A DNA stretch of 58,422 bases from Proteiniphilum sp. UBA1403 (GTDB taxonomy: Bacteria; Bacteroidota; Bacteroidia; Bacteroidales; Dysgonomonadaceae). Positions 27,424 through 36,909 of this stretch are shown one piece after another. The notes beneath the pieces were generated by a model. It saw only the letters and a list, made by a program, of their open reading frames with translations. It had not been told where the DNA came from and made no database searches. Every line of letters starts with the position of its first letter. The stretch's first letter is position 1. The position numbers were made by a program, and so were the translations under genes. The stretch is from assembly GCA_002305715.1 (NCBI GenBank), contig DBQD01000072.1, positions 318 through 58,739 on the forward strand, in the 5' to 3' direction.

Positions 27424-29886
27424 ATGAATATTTCGTACAACTGGCTCAAAGAGTATTTGCAATTTGAATTATCGCCACAGGAAACAGCCGATGCACTCAC
27501 ATCCATCGGTCTGGAAACAGGAAGTGTGGAAGAGATACAAACGATTAAAGGTGGACTCGAGGGTTTGGTCATCGGCAAGGTACTTACCTGTGTTGATCAT
27601 CCCAACTCCGATCACCTGCACCTGACTACCGTCGATATTGGCGATGAAGGCGCACCGCTGAATATTGTGTGCGGCGCTCCCAACGTGGCAGCCGGGCAGA
27701 AGGTAGTTGTTGCAACTGTCGGTACAAAGCTCTATGCCGGGGACGAAGAATTTACCATTAAACGTTCAAAAATAAGAGGCGAAGAGTCGCTGGGTATGAT
27801 CTGTTCCGAAGATGAAATTGGCATTGGCACCTCCCACGATGGCATCATTGTGCTTCCGGAGGATGCGCCAGTGGGTATGCCCGCAAAAGAATATTACCAG
27901 GTAAAAAGCGACTATATACTGGAGGTCGACATCACTCCAAACCGAGTAGATGCCGCTTCTCATTACGGTGTTGCGCGCGATCTAGCAGCCCATCTCTTAC
28001 AGGCGGGCAAACCTTGCAAACTGACCAAACCTTCGGTCGACGCGTTTGCTGTTGATAAAAAAGAGGGCGGCATCGATGTGATCGTAGAAAACTCCGAAGC
28101 CTGCCCCCGATACTCGGGACTCACCATCCGCGGTGTCACCGTTAAGGAGAGTCCCGACTGGTTGAAAAACAAACTGCTGCTCATTGGTCTACGCCCCATC
28201 AACAACATCGTCGATATCACCAACTTCGTTCTGCACGAAACCGGGCACCCCATGCATGCATTCGATGCAGCACAAATAAAAGGAAACAAAGTGGTGGTAA
28301 AGACCCTACCCGAAGGCACAAAGTTTGTCACCCTCGATGAGCAGGAGCGCACACTGAGCAACTGTGACCTGATGATATGCAATGCCGAAGAAGGAATGTG
28401 TATAGCCGGTGTTTTCGGAGGTCTCCGTTCTGGAGTAACCGAAGAGACCAAAGACATCTTCTTGGAGTCGGCCTACTTCCATCCCACTTGGGTACGCAAG
28501 ACGGCACGCAGACATGGCCTGAGCACCGACTCTTCGTTCCGTTTCGAACGGGGTGCCGATCCCAACAACACACTCTATGTGCTTAAAAGAGCGGCACTGC
28601 TGGTGAAGGAACTGGCCGGAGGTGAAATTGAAGGCGAAATACGCGATATCTACCCCCACGCAATCGATAAGCAGGAGGTAAAGCTCACCTATAAAAAGAC
28701 CGATTCACTCATCGGCAAACAACTCTCAAAGGAGACCATCAAAAGCATCCTACAGAGTCTGGAGATTGATATCACAAAGGAGAATGAGGAGGCACTCACC
28801 TTGCGCATACCTACCTATCGTGTTGATGTGATTCGCGAGGTGGATGTAATTGAAGACATTCTTCGTATATATGGATATAATAACGTGGAGATCAGCGATG
28901 CCCTGAAGGCAAACCTCTCCTATCAAACACCCACCGACCGTAAGTATAAGTTGCAGACACTCATCTCCGAACAGCTGACGGCAAACGGATTTTTCGAGAT
29001 CATGAACAACTCGCTCACGAAAAAGTCCTACTACGAAATACTGGAAAGTTATGCTGCAGCTAATTGTGTTACGCTGGTGAACCCTTTGAGCAACGACCTG
29101 AGCGTGATGCGCCAGACTCTGCTCTTTGGTGGGCTCGAGAGTATTGCCTACAACCGCAATCGGAAACAGAGCGACCTCCGCTTCTACGAATTTGGAAACT
29201 GCTACCGTTTCGATGCAGATAAAAAGAGAGAAGATAAAATACTAGCCGAGTATTCCGAAGAAACTCGCTTAGGTTTGTGGATCTGTGGCAAGCGTACCCA
29301 TAAAAACTGGGCAACTGCAGAAGAACAAAGCTCCATCTTTGAACTGAAGGCACACCTCGAAAATGTGCTGAAGAGACTAGGCACCGGAAAGAATCAATTC
29401 CAGTATGTACCACTGCAGAACGATCTTTATTCAACCGGTATGGCCATCCTTTCTCGCAAGAAAGTAGTCGGTAGTTTTGGTATCGTATCACCCAAAATCA
29501 ACCAGCTGTTCGACATTGAGACACCAGTCTTTTTTGCGGAAATGAACTGGGATGTACTCATGAAGGAGACCGATAAGCAGAAGGTGCAATTCTCGGAAAT
29601 AAGCAGACTCCCCGCTGTTAGTCGCGACTTAGCCCTGTTGATCGACAAAGAAATCACATTTGCTCAAATCGAACAGATCTCCAATCAGTCGGAAAAGAAA
29701 CTGCTCAAAGCTGTAACACTCTTCGATGTATATGAAGGAAAGAACCTGCCCGAAGGAAAGAAATCATATGCAGTGAACTTCCTCCTGCAAGATGAGGAGA
29801 AAACACTGAACGACAAGCAGATTGATGCTGTAATGCAGAAAATCAGGCTGAATCTGGAAAAAGAACTGGGAGCTCAACTGCGATAA
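27424..29886 (+). CDS. pheT: Phenylalanyl-tRNA synthetase beta subunit
   Basis: Charges tRNA-Phe as an alpha2beta2 enzyme with PheS, which is not in the window. The 820-residue chain has the full bacterial layout: N-terminal MNISYNWLKEYLQFELSPQE, an EMAP-like tRNA-binding domain at about residues 40-150 (VIGKVLTCVDHPNSDHLHLT, IVCGAPNVAAGQKV), the B3/4 editing domain (PRYSGLTIRGV, LHETGHPMHAFDA), B5 (KLTYKKTDSLIGKQL, VIEDILRIYGYNNVE), the inactive synthetase-like core and the C-terminal anticodon-binding FDX-ACB domain (FSEISRLPAVSRDLALLID, LFDVYEGKNLPEGKKSYA). It may be co-transcribed with the YebC gene 97 bases downstream. Confidence 0.96.
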   Translation: MNISYNWLKEYLQFELSPQETADALTSIGLETGSVEEIQTIKGGLEGLVIGKVLTCVDHPNSDHLHLTTVDIGDEGAPLNIVCGAPNVAAGQKVVVATVGTKLYAGDEEFTIKRSKIRGEESLGMICSEDEIGIGTSHDGIIVLPEDAPVGMPAKEYYQVKSDYILEVDITPNRVDAASHYGVARDLAAHLLQAGKPCKLTKPSVDAFAVDKKEGGIDVIVENSEACPRYSGLTIRGVTVKESPDWLKNKLLLIGLRPINNIVDITNFVLHETGHPMHAFDAAQIKGNKVVVKTLPEGTKFVTLDEQERTLSNCDLMICNAEEGMCIAGVFGGLRSGVTEETKDIFLESAYFHPTWVRKTARRHGLSTDSSFRFERGADPNNTLYVLKRAALLVKELAGGEIEGEIRDIYPHAIDKQEVKLTYKKTDSLIGKQLSKETIKSILQSLEIDITKENEEALTLRIPTYRVDVIREVDVIEDILRIYGYNNVEISDALKANLSYQTPTDRKYKLQTLISEQLTANGFFEIMNNSLTKKSYYEILESYAAANCVTLVNPLSNDLSVMRQTLLFGGLESIAYNRNRKQSDLRFYEFGNCYRFDADKKREDKILAEYSEETRLGLWICGKRTHKNWATAEEQSSIFELKAHLENVLKRLGTGKNQFQYVPLQNDLYSTGMAILSRKKVVGSFGIVSPKINQLFDIETPVFFAEMNWDVLMKETDKQKVQFSEISRLPAVSRDLALLIDKEITFAQIEQISNQSEKKLLKAVTLFDVYEGKNLPEGKKSYAVNFLLQDEEKTLNDKQIDAVMQKIRLNLEKELGAQLR

Positions 29887-29983
29887 ATAGACTGTAATAG
29901 ATCTCTCTTTAATCAGAAAATAAATATTTAACAAGACCCGACGAGCATTTGCTAACAGCCCCGGGAATTAGAATAACAATAAT

Positions 29984-30694
29984 ATGGGAAGAGCATTTGA
30001 ATATAGGAAAGCAACCAAAATGAAACGCTGGGGCAACATGGCCCGCGTATTCACTAAACTGGGAAAACAGATCACCATTGCCGCTCGCGAAGGAGGGTCT
30101 GATCCCGACACCAATCCACGTCTTCGCGTGTTGGTACAACAGGCCAAGAAAGAGAATATGCCCAAGGAGAACGTTGAACGTGCCATCAAGAAGGCAACCG
30201 ACAAGGATGTCTCTGATTACAAAGAAATGGTTTACGAAGGATACGGACCTTACGGTATTGCCATCGTGGTAGAGACTGCCACCGACAACCCCACCCGCAC
30301 CGTGGCCAATGTACGCAGCTACTTCAACAAACATGGCGGTTCACTTGGCACCTCCGGAAGCCTTGAGTTTCTCTTTGAACACAAATGTGTTTTCCGTATC
30401 GAAGAGAAGCCTGGCGTTTCACTCGAGGATCTTGAACTGGAACTGATCGACTATGGCGTGGATGAAGTGATTGCCGATGAAGGTGAAATCCTGCTCTATG
30501 GTGATTTCAAATCATATGCCGATATCCAGTCCTATCTCGAAGCAAACGGCTTTGTGATTCACTCTGCTGAGTTTGAACGCATCCCGAATGATACCAAAGT
30601 TCTCAATGAGGAGCAACGTGCTCAGATTGAAAAGCTGCTGGAGAAGTTCGAAGAAGACGACGATGTGCAGAATGTATTCCATAACATGGAGTAA
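29984..30694 (+). CDS. YebC/PmpR (TACO1) family protein
   Basis: Cytosolic protein of 236 residues. Members act as transcription regulators or, as shown more recently for some, help ribosomes through proline-rich stretches. The start GRAFEYRKATKMKRWGNMAR, KLGKQITIAAREGGSDPDTNPRL, NMPKENVERAIKKA, and YEGYGPYGIAIVVETATDNPTRT are family hallmarks, followed by HGGSLGTSGSLEFLFE. Length is typical. It lies downstream of pheT in the same direction and ends at a clear terminator. Confidence 0.93.
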   Translation: MGRAFEYRKATKMKRWGNMARVFTKLGKQITIAAREGGSDPDTNPRLRVLVQQAKKENMPKENVERAIKKATDKDVSDYKEMVYEGYGPYGIAIVVETATDNPTRTVANVRSYFNKHGGSLGTSGSLEFLFEHKCVFRIEEKPGVSLEDLELELIDYGVDEVIADEGEILLYGDFKSYADIQSYLEANGFVIHSAEFERIPNDTKVLNEEQRAQIEKLLEKFEEDDDVQNVFHNME

Positions 30695-30741
30695 GTAAAA
30701 CGACCGGAATACCGGCTGCAAAAAAGCATTTAACAATAGAA

Positions 30742-30773
30742 GCGAGGTGTAAGAAATCACCCCGCTTTTTTTT
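30742..30773 (+). terminator. Terminator after the YebC gene
   Basis: An 8-base stem GCGAGGTG/CACCCCGC (one mismatch) is followed by eight Ts. It lies between two converging transcription units and marks the edge of the protease operon. Confidence 0.85.
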
Positions 30774-30884
30774 GTTATCACGCATGATATTGCACCATAT
30801 TGAAATCGTTCCGCAAAAACTCAACGGGCCTCTGCCGGGAATGCAGCAGAACAAGGACGCATCAGCAGTGAGTAATAGCTGCGA

Positions 30885-33134
30885 TCAAAACTGCAACCTA
30901 ATCAGCGACTGCTCAATCTCTTCTCGTAATTCTTTTGGTGTGTTCTTACTCTTACTTACCTCTTTCAATGCCTGTGCAATAGTATCTTTCTGAAAACTCC
31001 AGCGGAACCAGCCTAATGCCTCAGCAAGTACTACACGCACTTCCAAATCATCAGTCTGATCCTTCAGAATCGTCAGGAGGGCAGGTACCTGCTGATGGTT
31101 GTTGTAGTTACGTAGGAAGCGGATGGCGGAGATCCGATCGTTCATATCTGCCTCTTTGTTCTGCATGACTGTCAAAGATCGGTTGTATCTGATTGATTGC
31201 CCCTCGAAATAGGTCGTCATCGTTTTGGCAACCTCCTCGGGCTTTGTCAGGTTGGAGGCTGCAGTCTGACGGGCAATTTCATCACGGATCTTTTCCATAT
31301 TGAACATTGGAAGTGATCCTTGTGCGGCATACTGCACGCGCTGACTTTCATCTGCGAAGAGTACATTCTGCACAAGTGTGGCAATTAGTCGATCATCGCC
31401 ACAATATCCTGCAAAACGGGCACCGTTCCTTCGGATCAACTCATAAGGGTCGTCCAATGCCAACAATAATGCTTCGGCGAGATAGTTGCCGGTAGAGTAT
31501 AGAATTCGCTGTAGTGCCTGCATTCGAACACTGTAGTAGGGACTCTCTTGCAGGTAACGGAGCAATAGTTCCGAATATCCTTTAGGTGGATTGTAGGAGA
31601 ACATCTTAAGTGCAATCGACTGCAAGTTTGGATTGTCACTTTTCAGATACTCATTCCACACCTCGTTTTTCTGACGATTCAGGGCTAGGTCACGATTCAG
31701 TCTCTTCGCATACACCAACGGATCACCTTCCACATTTGCAGGAAGAAGTCGGTATGTTGGATCACCAATGAGGTGTGATTCCAGCCACTGCAGCTCTCGT
31801 TGCCAGAATCCTATGCGTGCACCTTCGGCCAGCATTCCAAACAACTCCATCGACCACTTATCTTGAAGCACATTAACCGTGTTGCCTTGGGTAACAACCG
31901 TCTTACCATCTGTGAAAATATGATAGCCGGCCACATATCCTGACTGGTGAAAGGAGCCGTTGTAACAAGCATCGAAGATGGTGATACGAGGTTGTGGATG
32001 CAATTTCCGGATATCAGAGAGAACGATATTGACGTCCGCAGCCAGAAGTGAGTCGCACACGCGGGTACTGTCTAATCGCTCCGGTGCAAAGAAATCGGGC
32101 AACAGTGCATATTCGCTGATCGCTCTCTTTACAAAGGTCTCCCTGCGTTCACCGCTATAGCGACGGTAACTGTTTCGGAGCGAAGCCGAAAGAATCTCCA
32201 GGGGACCCTTAGATCCCTCACGCCCCATTCCCAAGATATTGGCTGCAGGATATGCACCGTTTATATACTGGGTATCAAAGGCCCCATGCTCGTGGAAGAC
32301 AAAGATGTCGGTATCGGGCGACTGAAGTCGCTCATATAGTTTGTATTTCATGAAGGGATCCTGGCGGAAGTTATAAAATGCATTACCATCGGCCGTACGA
32401 AATGCCGCAGGAAAGAGTTCCCGTATTGCGTACTGCTGATTGTGCCACGCCGTGAGACAGTCGGAGTTATAACCGTGTCCATTGAAATAGCGTATCTTGT
32501 CACTATAATTCACCTCCCTGTGTGCTTCCACCACTTTACGAAGGTATTGTTTGAGCAGCTTGTACACATCCTCACCCATGTCGGAGGGTGGTAACATGCG
32601 CGCAGAGTAGAAGTCACTCTCAATAACTTGTGGCGAACGCTCCAACAACGCATAGTAGAAATGACGTGGATTCTTCTCGTCGACATGTAGAAAGCGGAAC
32701 TGCAAATCCAGGTCATCGTAGAAACGATCGCTGGTCACAGACGATTCCTCAATGGGAAACTCTTTCTCGTTCATCTTGAATGCAGTGGTGGCATGCTGGA
32801 AATTCCGCACACGCACCACCGGTATATCGCCTACAAAAACAGCTCCTTCTAACACCGGCTTACGGTTGTAGATCTTTCGAATCTCCTCACGCAGCTTTTC
32901 AGGATTGTCCCAGTTACCAATCATAACGACAACCCCCAATCCCTCTTCCTCCAACACTGCTTTGTAGGCCATCACCTCTTCGGAAGCTTCTTCAAAGCTC
33001 TTGGAGTCGATTACAACCAGAAAACGACTGTCGAATTTACCGTTTTCGGGGATGAGACGTTCTGTTGCTGCCAAGGAAAAGAAAGTGGCGAGCAGGTAAC
33101 CTAGTAATATGGTTTTGATTTTCTTTTTTTTCAT
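30885..33134 (-). CDS. Gingipain-like (C25) cysteine-peptidase family protein with HEAT-like tail, copy C
   Basis: A 749-residue exported protein; the ATG at 33134 is taken over a GTG two codons earlier. Signal peptide: IKTILLGYLLATFFSLAAT. The N-terminal part matches the C25 caspase-like fold: VFVGDIPVVRV, SSVTSDRFYDDLDLQF, SDFYSARM. The putative catalytic dyad is H283 (VFHEHGAFDTQY) and C390 (ITIFDACYNGSFHQSGY), followed by GYHIFTDGKTVVTQGNTVNVLQD and HLIGDPTYRL. From about residue 480 helical HEAT-like repeats follow, including VVLAEALGWFRWSFQKDTI near the end. No type IX secretion C-terminal domain is visible. It is the last gene of a six-gene operon, starting 5 bases after copy B. Whether it is an active protease or a self-processing regulator is unknown. 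Confidence 0.8.
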   Translation of the reverse strand: MKKKKIKTILLGYLLATFFSLAATERLIPENGKFDSRFLVVIDSKSFEEASEEVMAYKAVLEEEGLGVVVMIGNWDNPEKLREEIRKIYNRKPVLEGAVFVGDIPVVRVRNFQHATTAFKMNEKEFPIEESSVTSDRFYDDLDLQFRFLHVDEKNPRHFYYALLERSPQVIESDFYSARMLPPSDMGEDVYKLLKQYLRKVVEAHREVNYSDKIRYFNGHGYNSDCLTAWHNQQYAIRELFPAAFRTADGNAFYNFRQDPFMKYKLYERLQSPDTDIFVFHEHGAFDTQYINGAYPAANILGMGREGSKGPLEILSASLRNSYRRYSGERRETFVKRAISEYALLPDFFAPERLDSTRVCDSLLAADVNIVLSDIRKLHPQPRITIFDACYNGSFHQSGYVAGYHIFTDGKTVVTQGNTVNVLQDKWSMELFGMLAEGARIGFWQRELQWLESHLIGDPTYRLLPANVEGDPLVYAKRLNRDLALNRQKNEVWNEYLKSDNPNLQSIALKMFSYNPPKGYSELLLRYLQESPYYSVRMQALQRILYSTGNYLAEALLLALDDPYELIRRNGARFAGYCGDDRLIATLVQNVLFADESQRVQYAAQGSLPMFNMEKIRDEIARQTAASNLTKPEEVAKTMTTYFEGQSIRYNRSLTVMQNKEADMNDRISAIRFLRNYNNHQQVPALLTILKDQTDDLEVRVVLAEALGWFRWSFQKDTIAQALKEVSKSKNTPKELREEIEQSLIRLQF

Positions 33135-33139
33135 CGTCA

Positions 33140-35302
33140 CTATCGCATATAATGTTCAATTCGAGCAATGCTCTTTCTTACCTCATTGCTCAGTTGCGGA
33201 GAGGATTGCGGGTGTTTGGCCACCTCTTCTAGTGTTGTAATAATCTCCTCTCTGCGGTAGGAGTTGTTGAACCAGCCAAGTGCCTCGGCAAGCGCTATGC
33301 GCAGTGAGGGATCTTCATTTTCATCTATAATCACCTGGAGAAATTCTCCCACCTGTTTGTGGTAAGTATTGTTCCGCAGTGTTCTTGCAGCAGAGATCCG
33401 ACTCTTAAGCGATTTCTCATTATTGGTTAGGTCATTGGCCATTTCTGCAATTCGCTTACGCGAGGCAAATATACGCTGGAACTCATCCCAAACCTTTTCC
33501 TTATCCGGATAAGAGAGATTCTGATCGAGTTGACGCCTCATCTCTGCTTCCATTTTGTCGAAGTCCATACGATCGAAAGTGAATGAGACATTAAAATGAA
33601 CCCGTTCATCGAGATAATTATCGAGGTATGTTTTCACCAGGTAGGGAATAAAATGATCAGAACCGATGGTGCCCATGGCGTATACCGACTTGCGACGGAT
33701 AAACTCATAGGGATCGTTGATAGAGCTCTCCAACAGTTTCGCATAGTGATCACCGCCATAGTGCTGGAGCAGGAGAAATGCTTGCAAACGCACCGAATAG
33801 TAAGGCGACTCGTTATACGCTTTGGACAAAAAATCTGCCATCTCCAGGTAACCCAAGTCGTGGAGCTTATGAAGTGCCAGTCCTTTTAGATCGGGATGCT
33901 TGGCATTGTTGAAGAGAGCGAGCCAGTCGGCTGTGTTCGGGGAACGAAGATCAACTTGTGAGGCCGTAGTTCCTGTAAAACGGAATGTAGGGTCTCCAAT
34001 GATGTGCGACTCCAGGATATTGATCTCACGAGCCCATTCTCCAATACGGAAGCCAAGCCCCAGCAGTCCCAACAGATCAGTGGAGCTCTTATCCTGAAGT
34101 ACATTGACTGTGTTTGCAAAGGTGACCAATGTCTTTCCGTCCGAAAAGATGTACTCGCCGGCAATATACCGATCTTCTCGGAAATCGCCATTGTAGCATG
34201 CGTCGAAGATCACCATCCGCGCATTGGGGGCTACAAGCGACACATCGTCGAGGACAAGGCCGGTACGCAGGTCCAGAAGAGAGTCGGCTTCCCACTCTGC
34301 CGGATCATCTGCACCCGCAAACCAGATAGTGTCAATCCGATACAACTCCACCCATGTCTGTTTCAAATTTTCCCGCTTATCCACATCACCTGCACGACGG
34401 AGAGCCTGTCGGAAAAGGCGGCGTCCAGCTTCCATCTGTTCGTCGCTATCTTTTGTGCGCGGCAAAGCAGTCAGGTACTGCCGGTCGGGTGTTCCATGTT
34501 CGTGGAAGAGCATCAGATCCAGCTCCTCCCTGCGGAGCTGTTCAGTAACAATATCCTTCATGAAGGGATACATATCGAAGAAGAGAAACGTTGCAGAGTT
34601 TTTGTTGTGGAAGGCAGATGGAATCTGTTCCCTGAGCATCATCCCCTGATCACGCCATGCCGTAAGGCTGTTTGAAAAAGAGCCCTCACCCGTATAGGCA
34701 GTGACAATATCGAGCGGATTCTGTTTATCCCTTTCACGAAGGAGTTTCCGGAAGTAATTGCGTATTTGCTGGTATCCCTCCTCCCCCTGTTTCGTGGGTT
34801 TGAGACGCCCGCTATATATGTCGCTCTGAATAAATTGAGGAGAGTCGCCCCGCAGCGAATAATAGTGCAGTAGCGGATTCCCCTCCTCATTTCCGAGATA
34901 ATCGAATTGAAGATCGAAATCATCATAATAGCGATCAGAAGGTACCGAAGATTGGTGTTTCGGGAAACGTTCCTGATCCATCTTAAAGGCCGAAGTTAGA
35001 TGTTGGGCATCGCGGATCATTGGAATCGGTATCTGGCCAATCAGGATGGTTCCTTCTAGTTGGTGATGCTGATAAAGATGGTGCAGTTGTTGCCGCAGCT
35101 CATCAGGCTTCCCCCAGTTCCCGGAAAGGATCAGCGGTGTGAACCCTTCCCGTTCCAAGAGGCTACTGTAGGCCTCTATCTCCACCTTACAGGCGGTATA
35201 GGTCGATTGGTCCACCACAATGGCAAAACCGTTACCCGCAGCTTTTATTCCGAACGTGAACAGCAAGGAAAAAGCTGTCAGAAATAAAAATTTACGAAGC
35301 AT
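33140..35302 (-). CDS. Gingipain-like (C25) cysteine-peptidase family protein with HEAT-like tail, copy B
   Basis: A 720-residue exported protein; signal MLRKFLFLTAFSLLFTFGIKA fixes the start at the ATG at 35302. It has the same layout as copies A and C: TILIGQIPIPMIRDAQHLTSAF, the SSVPSDRYYDDFDLQFDYL block, SDIYSGRLKP, putative catalytic H269 (LFHEHGTPDRQYL) and C369 (MVIFDACYNGDFREDRYI), then GEYIFSDGKTLVTFANTVNVLQD and ESHIIGDPTFRF. HEAT-like repeats fill residues about 460-720, with LAEALGWFNNSYRREEI. The segment between His and Cys is about 100 residues. In gingipains this His/Cys pair is the catalytic dyad. It sits directly downstream of an outer-membrane barrel gene (14 bases) and upstream of copy C. 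Confidence 0.8.
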   Translation of the reverse strand: MLRKFLFLTAFSLLFTFGIKAAGNGFAIVVDQSTYTACKVEIEAYSSLLEREGFTPLILSGNWGKPDELRQQLHHLYQHHQLEGTILIGQIPIPMIRDAQHLTSAFKMDQERFPKHQSSVPSDRYYDDFDLQFDYLGNEEGNPLLHYYSLRGDSPQFIQSDIYSGRLKPTKQGEEGYQQIRNYFRKLLRERDKQNPLDIVTAYTGEGSFSNSLTAWRDQGMMLREQIPSAFHNKNSATFLFFDMYPFMKDIVTEQLRREELDLMLFHEHGTPDRQYLTALPRTKDSDEQMEAGRRLFRQALRRAGDVDKRENLKQTWVELYRIDTIWFAGADDPAEWEADSLLDLRTGLVLDDVSLVAPNARMVIFDACYNGDFREDRYIAGEYIFSDGKTLVTFANTVNVLQDKSSTDLLGLLGLGFRIGEWAREINILESHIIGDPTFRFTGTTASQVDLRSPNTADWLALFNNAKHPDLKGLALHKLHDLGYLEMADFLSKAYNESPYYSVRLQAFLLLQHYGGDHYAKLLESSINDPYEFIRRKSVYAMGTIGSDHFIPYLVKTYLDNYLDERVHFNVSFTFDRMDFDKMEAEMRRQLDQNLSYPDKEKVWDEFQRIFASRKRIAEMANDLTNNEKSLKSRISAARTLRNNTYHKQVGEFLQVIIDENEDPSLRIALAEALGWFNNSYRREEIITTLEEVAKHPQSSPQLSNEVRKSIARIEHYMR

Positions 35303-35316
35303 GTTCAATTTTGTTA

Positions 35317-36891
35317 TCAAAAGGTGAGTCCTACTCCCAGGCGGGTAATCACCCTTTTATCATCACCCTCGGTCGGTTTATAATAATCGGCAGCCAGTCT
35401 CACATAAGCACCGCCACCCTTTTGGTCGAAAAGACCGGTAAAGTAACTAATGTTGGCACCCACTTTGTAGTAGTCCTGCGTCAGATAATCCACATCGGCA
35501 TTCATGAACTCGGTGATTACGATGGATGTAGGATCGGCACCACCATACTGATAGTCACCCTCTTGGTTCATTTTTAGGACAACATCTGCACCCAGAGCCC
35601 AACGGGAATTTCCTTTTGAAGGAAGATTGAACGTAGCATCGGCACCCAGATAAAAATCACTGATCTTCAAGTGAGAAGCCGGCAAGATATAGGTATCGTC
35701 CTTTACTGTATACAGTGCATACAGACCGGCCTTCCAACTATATTCCTGTGTTATATTGCGGAAAAAGTCGTACGATAAGCGATAGGCATCGTATGAGAAG
35801 GTTGAGCGGATGTTGCTGTAGAGATCAACCCATTGCTGCACCTCATAGGTATTGTCTAACACCTGTACAAATTCGATACCGTTTATTGTATTGCTGCTGT
35901 AGGAGAAATCGATCCTGTTTAAGTTGACCCCTTCGTGCAACAGTGCTACATGTGCGTAATATTCCTGTTGACTGATTGTTCCTTCCTTGCGAGGTTTAGT
36001 GATATCTCTGACAGCCTCTTCCACGCGGAAGCTATATCCACCTTCAGCAAAAACACGAAATGCCTGTTGATGCCAGTTGTACTGCAAGCCTCCACCCACT
36101 TTGTTGCCGTCATAAACAAAGCTTCCAAGAGACTGCAAGCCACCAATCACAGCGGTGTAGTGATTGCCTAGACCTTTCATCACGAAGACATTTTGGTTCA
36201 CCTGGGTGTCGCTGTTGCTGTGTGCTCGAGTCTCCTGAATCAGGTTTTCATACACGAGGTTCAATCCCACACGGTGCGATCCGAAATTGGCGGCAATACC
36301 TGGCTTCACATTAATGGCATAGAGATAGACTTCCGATCGTGGGTCCATCTGTTTTGCTCCCGTCTCTGCTTTGTATTCGGCCTGGATTCCCACATAATAG
36401 CGACCAAGCAAGGGACTGGAAGAGATCTTCATCTGCAGGTTGTAATGCTGCTTTTTCCAGTCACTCACATTGGGGTCGACCGGATAATAGGGTACTCCCC
36501 GATATGGATCGAGCATCGCCGTATTGAAACGAGTGTCTCTCTGTGTTTCGTTTGTATAGGCAAATCGTCCCCAGGCATAGGTATTGCCAATTTTTTGACC
36601 ACCTTCGGTGAATACATCGAGTAGTTTCTCCTTTTCTCCCTGCTGAACTCTCTTGAAACTTCCATTGGTTGTATTATAGGCAAGATCAATGAGACCAAAT
36701 TTGCCAAGACTGTCGAGGCCAATACCGGCACCATTGTCACTTTCTAACCATGTGGAGCGAGCTTTGCTCAATTCGATGGTGAGTGGAGAAATCAAATTGC
36801 TCTTTTCCTGCGCCTTGATAAAGGGTGCCAATTGAAGGGCCACAACTGCCAGCAACAGCCCTTTGATATATTGTATGTTTCTTTTGTTCAT
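35317..36891 (-). CDS. Outer-membrane beta-barrel protein (DUF6850-like)
   Basis: A 524-residue protein with a signal peptide (IKGLLLAVVALQLAPFIKAQ) and a mature part made of alternating strands rich in aromatic residues, ending in VITRLGVGLTF, a typical outer-membrane C-terminus. I believe it belongs to DUF6850, a Bacteroidota barrel family often next to TonB receptors, but this assignment is from memory of the pattern and only moderate. There is no plug domain or TonB box. It sits 18 bases after the lipoprotein gene and 14 bases before C25-like copy B. It could be a second channel or a structural partner of the receptor. Confidence 0.65.
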   Translation of the reverse strand: MNKRNIQYIKGLLLAVVALQLAPFIKAQEKSNLISPLTIELSKARSTWLESDNGAGIGLDSLGKFGLIDLAYNTTNGSFKRVQQGEKEKLLDVFTEGGQKIGNTYAWGRFAYTNETQRDTRFNTAMLDPYRGVPYYPVDPNVSDWKKQHYNLQMKISSSPLLGRYYVGIQAEYKAETGAKQMDPRSEVYLYAINVKPGIAANFGSHRVGLNLVYENLIQETRAHSNSDTQVNQNVFVMKGLGNHYTAVIGGLQSLGSFVYDGNKVGGGLQYNWHQQAFRVFAEGGYSFRVEEAVRDITKPRKEGTISQQEYYAHVALLHEGVNLNRIDFSYSSNTINGIEFVQVLDNTYEVQQWVDLYSNIRSTFSYDAYRLSYDFFRNITQEYSWKAGLYALYTVKDDTYILPASHLKISDFYLGADATFNLPSKGNSRWALGADVVLKMNQEGDYQYGGADPTSIVITEFMNADVDYLTQDYYKVGANISYFTGLFDQKGGGAYVRLAADYYKPTEGDDKRVITRLGVGLTF

Positions 36892-36909
36892 AATTGTTCC
36901 TCTTATTTG

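Noticed and set aside
34004..34675. 223-codon plus-strand frame opposite C25-like copy B
   Set aside because: Antisense to a complete, motif-bearing gene; no recognisable domain.
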